27,171 nt of DNA from CANHEE01 sp043777755 (GTDB lineage Bacteria > Bacteroidota > Bacteroidia > Chitinophagales > Saprospiraceae): assembly GCA_043777755.1 (NCBI GenBank), contig JAYWHK010000139.1, positions 1 through 27,171 of the forward strand, read 5' to 3'. A program made the position numbers and the translations under genes. Positions 15,527-22,230 of the stretch are shown here, piece after piece (position 1 is the first letter of the stretch; the number at the start of each line of letters is the position of its first letter). Below the pieces are notes generated by a model, which was not told the origin of the DNA, ran no database searches, and saw only the letters and a program-made list of their open reading frames with translations.

Positions 15527-16300
15527 ATGAAAAAATTATTTTTATTTTTAGGCTCAACAATTCTTATTAGTGGATGTATTAGTATGCAAATCATTACGGA
15601 TACTCCTTTTATTAAAACCAATACTGTCAAAAAAATTGCAATTATAGAAGTAATGGTTGGCAAGCCAATACAAGCTATTTTTCCTTTAATTGATGCAGGG
15701 ATTTTTAATCAGAAAATGAATAAAATTTCTGACCAAATTATGGATATTGAACGAAAAAAAGCATCTTTGTATAGAGATGCTCTTGCTACTCAGATGGAGA
15801 AAAAGTTTGGATGTGAGATTATTTATGGAAAAAAATTACAAGAATTACCGAATTATGAAATCCTTAGAAAAGATTTAGAAAATAAAAATGCGCTTTTGAC
15901 AGAAAACGATAATTTCCCTGCGGTTTTTCTTGCTGACGGAGAATTTAATGCCTTTTCTTTTGAAAAAGGAAAAGTAAATACCTATTTTAGCAAAAATCTT
16001 TCTACCTCTACGGCAGCAATAGAATTATGTAAAAACCTTGATGTAGATGCTGTTGCAATAAGCTATACACATATCTATACACACAATGTGACCAGCTTTG
16101 GGTTTTCCGCCAATATGCGTTTGTTTACCTATCTTTATATCTTAGACAAAAAAGGAGTGAAAATTGGAGAAGGCTCTGGTTTATCTAACTTGGTATCTAT
16201 CAGAGGTAAAGAAGCTGTTGATTACAACTTAGTTTTAGATGAATTTAATATACTTATCAATCCACTAACCACTCAATTACTAAGCCCTACTTCAAGATGA
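15527..16300 (+). CDS. Unrecognised lipoprotein
   Basis: 257 residues from ATG 15527; a TTG three codons earlier is not needed. The signal peptide ends in a good lipobox, ILISGC, with C17 as the lipid-modified residue. The mature protein is a mixed alpha/beta domain. It starts with VKKIAIIEVMVG, has a long charged helix (ERKKASLYRDALATQMEKKFG) and later strands (DVDAVAISYTHIYTH, FTYLYILDKKG). This order resembles the TolB-N-like/CsgG-type lipoprotein fold (a VAVLPF-like strand, then a helix, then a predicted ligand pocket), but the similarity is weak and is inference. Its stop overlaps the next start as ATGA, so the two genes are translationally coupled. Confidence 0.7.
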   Translation: MKKLFLFLGSTILISGCISMQIITDTPFIKTNTVKKIAIIEVMVGKPIQAIFPLIDAGIFNQKMNKISDQIMDIERKKASLYRDALATQMEKKFGCEIIYGKKLQELPNYEILRKDLENKNALLTENDNFPAVFLADGEFNAFSFEKGKVNTYFSKNLSTSTAAIELCKNLDVDAVAISYTHIYTHNVTSFGFSANMRLFTYLYILDKKGVKIGEGSGLSNLVSIRGKEAVDYNLVLDEFNILINPLTTQLLSPTSR

Positions 16301-16851
16301 AAAAATTGACTTATTTCACTCTATTTCTCCTTTGTTTAAGTGGGGAGATTTTTTCTCAAACTACTACGTTTAAGAAAAACGAATACCCTTTAGGTAAAAT
16401 TATGCTCTCTGACTTCAAAAAAATAGATGTTAGTAATGTTATCATTGGAAAAGATAGTGCATATTATTATAATACTTCGACAGGAAAAAATCAGACTAAT
16501 TCGTTTTCTGATATAAATTATTTTCGAGTACCAGAGGGTAATCACGTGAATGCTGGTGTTGGTATTGGAGCATTAACCTCTGTCGTTATCGTTTTAACAG
16601 CCGTTTCTAAGGTATCTTCTAACCCAAATTTGCAGTTTAAAGACAATGCAATAGAAACATCGATGATATTTATAGCTGCAGGAGCAGGGTTAGGTGGATT
16701 ATTGGGAGCTATTACTCCTCGCTGGAAAACTTATTACTTTGGAAACCAAAAAACAGGAAGTCTCCGTTTGTTGCCAAAGCTAAACATTTCACCCAATTCA
16801 TTTGGTTTAGGAATTAATTGCAGTATTTCTTCAGCTAAGGTCGTAAAGTAG
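16297..16851 (+). CDS. Unrecognised exported protein with two Gly-rich hydrophobic segments
   Basis: 184 residues with a signal peptide (about 1-21, cleavage after IFS-Q). A small beta-rich segment follows (KIMLSDFKKIDVSNVIIGKDSAYYYN and on to about 80). Two Gly/Ala-rich hydrophobic stretches follow (about 87-106 and 125-145), which could be transmembrane, then a polar C-terminus. I recognise no family. The start overlaps the stop of the lipoprotein gene by 4 nt (ATGA), so the two products probably act together in the envelope. Confidence 0.7.
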   Translation: MKKLTYFTLFLLCLSGEIFSQTTTFKKNEYPLGKIMLSDFKKIDVSNVIIGKDSAYYYNTSTGKNQTNSFSDINYFRVPEGNHVNAGVGIGALTSVVIVLTAVSKVSSNPNLQFKDNAIETSMIFIAAGAGLGGLLGAITPRWKTYYFGNQKTGSLRLLPKLNISPNSFGLGINCSISSAKVVK

Positions 16852-16897
16852 CCAAAATACTATTTTATCTAAGAAAATTTGAAAGAGCTTCGATTAT

Positions 16898-17059
16898 GAA
16901 TACTTAAATGTTAAAATTTTGTTACGAAAAATAAAATTACAACCAAATCCGTTTTTCAAGCATCATTTAATAAAAATTTATTTTTCACATAAAAATTTTA
17001 TAATCATGTTCAAACAATTGATTTTAGCCTTTTCATGTATCTTGTTTTCTTGCGTATTT
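16898..17059 (+). repeat. Parent copy of the duplicated 5' region
   Basis: This 162-bp segment comprises the leader and first 18 codons of the 17006 gene and matches 15063-15227. Confidence 0.85.
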
Positions 17060-17509
17060 AGCTTTGCACAAGATCAACATCATACTGACAATGAATTAGT
17101 TACAGAAAATTTTTCGCCTACAAAAGGGGAAGTAATCTACCTCAAAAAAACATTTTGGAACGTAAAATACGTCAAAGGTGACAAAGCGTATCCTTTGGGT
17201 TTCCGTGCCAAAAACTTACTCAAAGAATTTAAAAACTGCCCCGAAGCAAAAGAAGAAATGTTAAAATACCGCAAGACACTCAATGCTGCGTTATTGACAA
17301 GTCTTGGAGGACTTGCATTGATGGTGACAAGTACGGTACTTTATGAGAATAGAGTTGGAGAAAGTGATGTTTCTCCCAATAGAACGGAAGTCAGTATTTA
17401 TTTAACTGGTGCAGGTGTTGCTATTGTTGGAGGCTCAATTGCAGCAACTCGTTCCTACAATCAACTCAATAAAGCCATTCATCTTTACAATCAATCCGTA
17501 GCGAAATAG
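17006..17509 (+). CDS. Unrecognised exported protein, parent of the 15172 fragment
   Basis: 167 residues from ATG 17006. The frame is open further upstream to a TTG at 16919, but the signal peptide (1-21, ending SFAQ) fixes the start. The mature part has a lysine-rich segment (KGEVIYLKKTFWNVKYVKGDKAYPLG) and two hydrophobic Gly-rich stretches (about 94-112 and 130-147). It ends with a LNKAIHLYNQSVAK helix of the kind seen at the end of many uncharacterised Bacteroidota exported proteins. Its domain order resembles that of the 16297 protein. Its upstream region and first 18 codons are duplicated at 15063-15227. Confidence 0.7.
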   Translation: MFKQLILAFSCILFSCVFSFAQDQHHTDNELVTENFSPTKGEVIYLKKTFWNVKYVKGDKAYPLGFRAKNLLKEFKNCPEAKEEMLKYRKTLNAALLTSLGGLALMVTSTVLYENRVGESDVSPNRTEVSIYLTGAGVAIVGGSIAATRSYNQLNKAIHLYNQSVAK

Positions 17510-17563
17510 GGCAGTATAATTAGCCATTACACAACAATTTTTGAAAAGCAATAAGTACTCATT

Positions 17564-17605
17564 ACGTTGGTAAAATCACCTTTGATTTTACCAACGTTTT
17601 TTATT
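17564..17605 (+). terminator. Rho-independent terminator after the 17006 gene
   Basis: A perfect 15-bp stem (17564-17578 with 17583-17597) and a CCTT loop are followed by a T-rich tract. Confidence 0.85.
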
Positions 17606-17627
17606 TTTTAAATTTATAAAAAAAGCC

Positions 17628-17658
17628 TTTGTTTTTGGCACTTTTTTGATTTACTTTG
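17628..17658 (+). promoter_or_regulatory. Promoter of smpB
   Basis: TTTG (17628-17631), a 19-nt spacer, then TTACTTTG(C) (17651-17658), a common variant of the -7 box. It lies 39 nt before smpB and just after the preceding terminator. Confidence 0.55.
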
Positions 17659-17697
17659 CGTTATAAGTCAATAAGTCTTAAATAAATAACGTCAGCA

Positions 17698-18174
17698 ATG
17701 TCAAAAGAAAAAGAAAAATTTAGTAAAAATATAATGATAAAGAATCGTCGTGCGGAGCATGAATATTCTTTTATCCAAGAATACGAGGCAGGAATTATAC
17801 TTTCTGGCACAGAAATCAAGTCAATTAGAGGTGGTTATGCCAATTTGAATGATTCATTTTGTACCATTGACAATGGTGAATTATTTGTCCGAAACTTGCA
17901 CATTGCAGAATATACCAACGGAACATATTCTAATCACGAGGCAAAACGGGTACGAAAATTGCTTTTGAAAAAAAATGAATTGAAAAAATTGGATAAAAAA
18001 TTACGTGAAAAAGGTTTTACCATTATTCCATTCAAACTTTACATCAATGACCGTGGTTTTGCAAAATTGGCAATTGAGTTGGCGCAAGGTAAAAAATCTT
18101 ATGACAAACGAGAAGCCTTAAAAGAACGAGATGTGAAAAAAGACATCGCAAAAATAATGAAACAGTACAAATAA
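17698..18174 (+). CDS. smpB: SsrA-binding protein SmpB
   Basis: A 158-residue tmRNA-binding protein needed for trans-translation rescue of stalled ribosomes. NRRAEHEYSF (16-25), EAGIILSGTEIKSIRGG (30-46) and the HEAKRVRKLLLKKNEL segment (80-95) are conserved SmpB blocks. The basic C-terminal tail (KKSYDKREALKERDVKKDI, then a short lysine-rich end) is the part that enters the mRNA channel. No tmRNA gene is present in the window. A DsbD-alpha-like gene follows after 12 nt and is probably co-transcribed. Confidence 0.97.
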   Translation: MSKEKEKFSKNIMIKNRRAEHEYSFIQEYEAGIILSGTEIKSIRGGYANLNDSFCTIDNGELFVRNLHIAEYTNGTYSNHEAKRVRKLLLKKNELKKLDKKLREKGFTIIPFKLYINDRGFAKLAIELAQGKKSYDKREALKERDVKKDIAKIMKQYK

Positions 18175-18186
18175 AAAATATTAAAA

Positions 18187-18633
18187 ATGAAAAAATTATT
18201 GTTTTTGGCTCTTGTGTTTTTTTGCACAACGGCACTTTTTGCACAAGAAAATCCAGTGAATTGGAAATATCGTGTTGAAAAAATTGGAAACTTGGAATAC
18301 AACATCATCGCTGAAGCGGATATTCAAGATGGTTGGTATATGTATTCTCAATATTTGGAGTCAAATGATGGGCCCATTCCAACAAGTTTTGATTTTTCTA
18401 AAAATAAAAACCTTTCTTTGGTTGGTAAAAATGAAGAATCAGGGAATATCAAAAAAGTTTTTGATAAAGTTTTTGATATGAATGTTGTAAAATTCGCACA
18501 CAAAGCCATTTTTACACAAAAAATAAAATTGGTTGCTGCAACAAACAGTATCGTTGGCAGTATTGAATATATGTGTTGCGACGAAGGAATGTGTTTGCCA
18601 CCAAAAAGAGTACCTTTTGAAATTAGTTTATAA
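18187..18633 (+). CDS. Exported stand-alone DsbD N-terminal (alpha) domain protein
   Basis: 148 residues. The signal peptide covers about 1-20 (ALFAQ). The rest is one DsbD-alpha (DsbC/Ig-like) domain. C130 and C136 in YMCCDEGMCLPP have the same spacing as the C103/C109 pair of E. coli DsbD-alpha, and C131 is an extra cysteine. In DsbD the domain passes electrons to periplasmic thiol proteins. Here the membrane and thioredoxin parts are absent, so it needs a partner such as a CcdA/DsbD-beta type protein elsewhere. This is inference. It lies 12 nt after smpB. Confidence 0.85.
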   Translation: MKKLLFLALVFFCTTALFAQENPVNWKYRVEKIGNLEYNIIAEADIQDGWYMYSQYLESNDGPIPTSFDFSKNKNLSLVGKNEESGNIKKVFDKVFDMNVVKFAHKAIFTQKIKLVAATNSIVGSIEYMCCDEGMCLPPKRVPFEISL

Positions 18634-18638
18634 AAAAC

Positions 18639-18875
18639 TTATTTTTTAGGAAAAATCAAATCGTGCAAGGCGGCGTACAGTCCTATCAACGTACCGAGCA
18701 AGGCAAGTCCAGCAGTTGCATAAGGTGTTCGATTTCCCATATAGGCATCTAATTTTGTACCAATCCAAGTGCCAAGTGCAATAGCTCCCAGTATTTGGAA
18801 CGCCATATTGCTGTATTTTAAGTAAGAAGAATCTTTGATTTTTTTCATTTTTGTAGTAGCAATTTCATTTGCCAT
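18639..18875 (-). CDS. AtpZ/AtpI family small membrane protein
   Basis: 78 residues from ATG 18875 (MANEIATTK). There are two transmembrane helices (FQILGAIALGTWIGTKLD and TAGLALLGTLIGLYAALHDLIF) with a short loop, as in AtpZ/AtpI proteins that assist assembly or ion supply of the F1Fo ATP synthase. A longer frame to ATG 18902 starts inside the terminator stem of the bactofilin gene and is rejected. A -7 box TATTTTTG (18885-18878) is so near the start that the mRNA would be leaderless, or translation would start at the later ATG at 18848 (MKKIKDSS). The ATP synthase operon is not in the window. Confidence 0.8.
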   Translation of the reverse strand: MANEIATTKMKKIKDSSYLKYSNMAFQILGAIALGTWIGTKLDAYMGNRTPYATAGLALLGTLIGLYAALHDLIFPKK

Positions 18876-18877
18876 TA

Positions 18878-18885
18878 CAAAAATA
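18878..18885 (-). promoter_or_regulatory. -7 box of the AtpZ-like gene
   Basis: TATTTTTG on the minus strand matches TAnnTTTG. It ends 2 nt before the chosen ATG, which suggests a leaderless message or use of the next ATG. Confidence 0.35.
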
Positions 18886-18887
18886 CG

Positions 18888-18925
18888 AAAAATCCCTAAC
18901 ATTGTTCACAATGTTAGGGATTTTT
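18888..18925 (-). terminator. Terminator of the bactofilin gene
   Basis: A perfect 17-bp stem (18888-18904 with 18909-18925) and a TTCA loop, ending in a T-run in the minus direction, lie 21 bp after the bactofilin stop. Confidence 0.85.
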
Positions 18926-18945
18926 CATTTCATTTCTATTCAAAA

Positions 18946-19380
18946 TTATGCTTTTGCATTAGGATTTGCTACTTGTTTTGGCTTTGGAGCTTCGGCAGCC
19001 ATTTTAACAGCACCGTTGAAGTTTGCACCTGATTGAACAGTTAATTTATTGGTATAAACATCGCCTGTCACTTCGGCAGTTTCACGGATGTGCAACAATT
19101 CTTCTGCGTATAAAGTACCGTTGAATTTACCTTCGATTACTGCATTTACACAACGGATTTCTCCTTCAATAACACCTGTAGGCCCTACAATAACTTTTGC
19201 TTTGCAGGTCAAAACACCTTTGATGTTGCCATCAATGCGAATATCGCTTTCTGAACTTACCGTTCCTTCTACAAATGTGCCTTTCACAAGGCTATTCAGC
19301 GCCATCGAATTTGCTCCGTTAGTTCCTACAACGCCTTTGTTGGCGGCACTTGTATCTACTGTTTTTTTACTTCCAAACAT
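18946..19380 (-). CDS. Bactofilin
   Basis: A 144-residue polymer-forming cytoskeletal protein. The central bactofilin domain (about 32-125) has the repeating beta-helix pattern seen in VKGTFVEGTVSSESDIRIDGNIKG and GPTGVIEGEIRCVNAVIEG. It is flanked by a polar N-terminus and a proline/lysine-rich C-terminus. Bactofilins self-assemble at the membrane and act in cell shape or envelope organisation. It lies next to the AtpZ-like gene, a common pairing in Bacteroidota, but a strong terminator separates the two here. It is divergent from the ABC exporter. Confidence 0.93.
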   Translation of the reverse strand: MFGSKKTVDTSAANKGVVGTNGANSMALNSLVKGTFVEGTVSSESDIRIDGNIKGVLTCKAKVIVGPTGVIEGEIRCVNAVIEGKFNGTLYAEELLHIRETAEVTGDVYTNKLTVQSGANFNGAVKMAAEAPKPKQVANPNAKA

Positions 19381-19600
19381 TGGTTTTTAATTTTATTTTC
19401 AGTTTGTTAATAATATTTATGAATCGTCATTTGGAAGAGTATTTTTTTTGTTAATTAATTATATAACAATATTTTATAAAACTATAAAAAACATATTATA
19501 ATTTATAACAATTCTCTTTTACGATTCTTTACCTGATTTGTTATGCGAAGATAAAGATTTTTTTCAAAATTAGTATAAATGAAGGTTTTTTTTATTAAAA

Positions 19601-19632
19601 TTTGTTTTTTCATTGTAAAGAAAGTACTTTTG
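19601..19632 (+). promoter_or_regulatory. Promoter of the ABC exporter gene
   Basis: TTTG (19601-19604), a 20-nt spacer, then TACTTTTG (19625-19632) followed by C. Both boxes match the consensus exactly. Transcription would start near 19637, which excludes the upstream TTG at 19602 as a start codon and leaves a leader of only about 10 nt. Confidence 0.75.
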
Positions 19633-19646
19633 CGACAAATTTATAT

Positions 19647-21461
19647 ATGAACCTTAGTAGTTCCCCTATTACAAGACTCCTCCATTACGCCGCCAATTAC
19701 AAACGTTCCATTGCGCTTAATGTACTGTGCAATTTGCTCATGGCGTTGTTCATGGTCTTCAGTATTCCTACGCTGATTCCTTTCTTAAACATTCTTTTCA
19801 ATCGTAGCGAATTGGTCGTGGAAAAGCCTACGAGTTTTGACCCAGGCGGCTTATTGAAATACCATCTTTCGCAATCTATTTTACATTACGGAAAAGATAA
19901 AGTATTGATTTTCACTTGTTTATTGATTATTTTTGTTTTTTTCTTCAAAAATTTATTTCGCTACTTGGCGTTGTATTTCATTACGCCTGTTCGCAACGGA
20001 ATCGTTAGAGATATTCGTCAAAAACTTTTTGAAAAAATGCTGGATTTGCCTTTGTCTTATTTTTCAGAGCAACGAAAAGGCGATTTGCTTTCCCGTATTA
20101 CTTCCGATGCGCAGGAAATTGAGTGGAGTATTTTGAATGTCATCGAAACAATTGTCCGTGAACCCGTGGTGATGTTTGGCAGTTTGGCGATTATGGTTTA
20201 TGTCAGTCCTTCACTGACACTTTTTGTTTTTGGATTGATTCTTTTTATTGCACTCATCATTGGTACAATCTCCAAAACTTTACGAAAAAACTCAGGTTTG
20301 GCACAAGAACGCCTTGGAAATGTCATTGCAGTAGTTGAAGAAGCTCTCGGAGGTTTGCGTATTATCAAAGGTTTTAATGCCGAAGATTATCAAAAAAATC
20401 GTTTTGCACTTGAAAATAATGAATACAGAGATTTGGTGACAAAAATTCTTCGTCGCAAGGACTTAGCTTCGCCAATGTCAGAGTTTTTGGGCGTTTCGGT
20501 GGTAGCGGTTCTTTTGTGGTACGGTTCTCGGCAAGTTTTTGCAGGAACAATGCAACCTGAAACTTTTTTCGCTTTTATTTTTGCTTTTTACAATGTCATT
20601 GACCCAGCAAAAAATTTTTCTTCAGCAATTTACACCATGCAAAAAGGCTTGGCGGCAGCGGATAGAATTGAAAGTATTTTGGCAACCGTAAGCTCCATTC
20701 AAGAAAAAACAAATGCCTTGGATTTTCCTTCTTTTGAAAAAAATATACATTACAAAAACGTTACGTTTGCTTATAATGAAGACCGTACTGTTTTGAAAAA
20801 CATTAATTTAACGATAGAAAAAGGAAAAATTATTGCTTTGGTTGGTTCGTCAGGTTCTGGAAAATCCACAATAGCTGATTTATTAACTCGTTTTTATGAT
20901 GTAGAAAATGGCTCAATTTTAATAGACGATATTGATGTTAAAGACTTGAAAATCAAAGATTTACGAGATAAAATCGGCATCGTTTCCCAAGAAGCTATTT
21001 TGTTCAATGACAGTATTTTTAACAATATTGTTTTTGGAATGAAAAATGTCAGTGCCGAACAAGTCGAAGCAGCAGCGAAAGTGGCAAATGCACATGAGTT
21101 CATCATCGCTACCGAACAGGGCTATCACAGCAATATTGGCGATAGGGGAATGAAACTTAGTGGCGGACAACGACAGCGATTGACAATTGCCCGAGCAATT
21201 CTCAAAAATCCACCTATCTTGATTTTAGACGAAGCGACTTCTGCCTTGGATTCTGAATCTGAAAAACTGGTGCAAGACGCTTTGCATCATTTACTAAAAA
21301 ATAGAACAGCAATGGTCATTGCGCACCGCCTTTCTACGATTCAGCACGCTGACGAAATCATTGTTATGCGAGAAGGGGAAATTATCGAGCGTGGCACTCA
21401 CGAATTTTTATTACAAAAAAATGGGGAATATGCTAAGTTGGTGGCATTACAGCAATTGTAA
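19647..21461 (+). CDS. ABC exporter, MsbA-like (TM domain fused to ATPase)
   Basis: 604 residues from ATG 19647. The half-transporter has an N-terminal six-helix domain (about 1-330), including LPLSYFSEQRKGDLLSRITSDAQEIEWS, the coupling region typical of type I exporters. The nucleotide-binding domain has Walker A GSSGSGKST (400-408), a Q-loop (VSQEAILFN), signature LSGGQ (504-508), Walker B LILDEA (525-530) and an H-loop at H560. It probably flips lipid A or another lipid across the inner membrane as a homodimer; the substrate is inferred from similarity to MsbA. Its 3' end overlaps the next gene out of frame. Confidence 0.93.
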   Translation: MNLSSSPITRLLHYAANYKRSIALNVLCNLLMALFMVFSIPTLIPFLNILFNRSELVVEKPTSFDPGGLLKYHLSQSILHYGKDKVLIFTCLLIIFVFFFKNLFRYLALYFITPVRNGIVRDIRQKLFEKMLDLPLSYFSEQRKGDLLSRITSDAQEIEWSILNVIETIVREPVVMFGSLAIMVYVSPSLTLFVFGLILFIALIIGTISKTLRKNSGLAQERLGNVIAVVEEALGGLRIIKGFNAEDYQKNRFALENNEYRDLVTKILRRKDLASPMSEFLGVSVVAVLLWYGSRQVFAGTMQPETFFAFIFAFYNVIDPAKNFSSAIYTMQKGLAAADRIESILATVSSIQEKTNALDFPSFEKNIHYKNVTFAYNEDRTVLKNINLTIEKGKIIALVGSSGSGKSTIADLLTRFYDVENGSILIDDIDVKDLKIKDLRDKIGIVSQEAILFNDSIFNNIVFGMKNVSAEQVEAAAKVANAHEFIIATEQGYHSNIGDRGMKLSGGQRQRLTIARAILKNPPILILDEATSALDSESEKLVQDALHHLLKNRTAMVIAHRLSTIQHADEIIVMREGEIIERGTHEFLLQKNGEYAKLVALQQL

Positions 21462-22209
21462 AATAATTTTCGTCTTGTATTTTATTGGATTAACCCATGT
21501 TGTACAAGCTCAAATTATCAATATTGAAGACAAGCGAATCAAAACGAAGGATTCTATTCACTGGTATGGCGATATTGGATTGAGTATGACCGCCATACAA
21601 GTGAATAAATCAGTGCTTACTTTGCGTGGAAATGCTCAAATTGAATACAAAAAAAATCGCCATTTGTGGCTTTCTCTTAGTGATTATGCCTTATTGAAAG
21701 CTGGCAGCGAATCCTTTGAGAATGCAGCTTTTCAACATTTTCGCTATAATTATAAACTGAAAGATGCCTTATCTTTGGAGTTTTATACGCAAGTGCAAAG
21801 CAATAAAGTTCAACACATTCGTTCACGAGTATTGGCTGGTACGGGTATCCGTTGGCGTATTTATAAAAGTAAAAATAAAAAATCTCGCCTTTATTTTGGT
21901 ATAGCTTATATGCCAGAGTACAATGTTTTCAAAAATCAGACTTCTTTGTACTTTCATAGGTTAAGTAACTATTTATCAGCCACTTATGACAGTGGAAAAA
22001 ATTTTAAAATTAGTAGCAATACTTATTACCAACCTGACTTACAACAACTTTCGCAAGCCAGATTGAGTACACAAAACACACTTTCGTTCAAATTCAACAG
22101 GCATTTATCTTTTAAAATTGATTTTACGTTGGGTTACGACTATACACTTCCTAACAATATCGAACCCGTTTTTTATACTTGGAGCAACGGGTTAAAATGG
22201 GAATTGTAA
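21430..22209 (+). CDS. DUF481-like outer membrane beta-barrel protein
   Basis: Read from ATG 21430 it has 259 residues; ATG 21421 in the same frame is also possible. It starts inside the ABC exporter gene and overlaps its end by 32 or 41 nt. A signal peptide (hydrophobic IIFVLYFIGLTHVVQA, cleaved before Q) is followed by alternating amphipathic beta strands with aromatic residues, ending with a short strand containing TWSNGLKWEL. The strand pattern and YGDIGLSMT, RVLAGTGIRWRIYKS resemble DUF481 (YdiY-like) barrels, whose role is unknown. The overlap suggests coupled translation with the exporter, consistent with a shared envelope role, but this is inference. Confidence 0.75.
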   Translation: MLSWWHYSNCKIIFVLYFIGLTHVVQAQIINIEDKRIKTKDSIHWYGDIGLSMTAIQVNKSVLTLRGNAQIEYKKNRHLWLSLSDYALLKAGSESFENAAFQHFRYNYKLKDALSLEFYTQVQSNKVQHIRSRVLAGTGIRWRIYKSKNKKSRLYFGIAYMPEYNVFKNQTSLYFHRLSNYLSATYDSGKNFKISSNTYYQPDLQQLSQARLSTQNTLSFKFNRHLSFKIDFTLGYDYTLPNNIEPVFYTWSNGLKWEL

Positions 22210-22230
22210 GTTACTCACTTGCTACCTCTT

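Noticed and set aside
16919..17005. Upstream TTG start of the exported protein at 17006
   Set aside because: It would put 29 residues in front of a clear signal peptide, and ATG 17006 gives a normal exported N-terminus.
18875..18902. Longer start of the AtpZ-like protein at 18902
   Set aside because: The nine extra codons are read from the bactofilin terminator stem and add no conserved residues.
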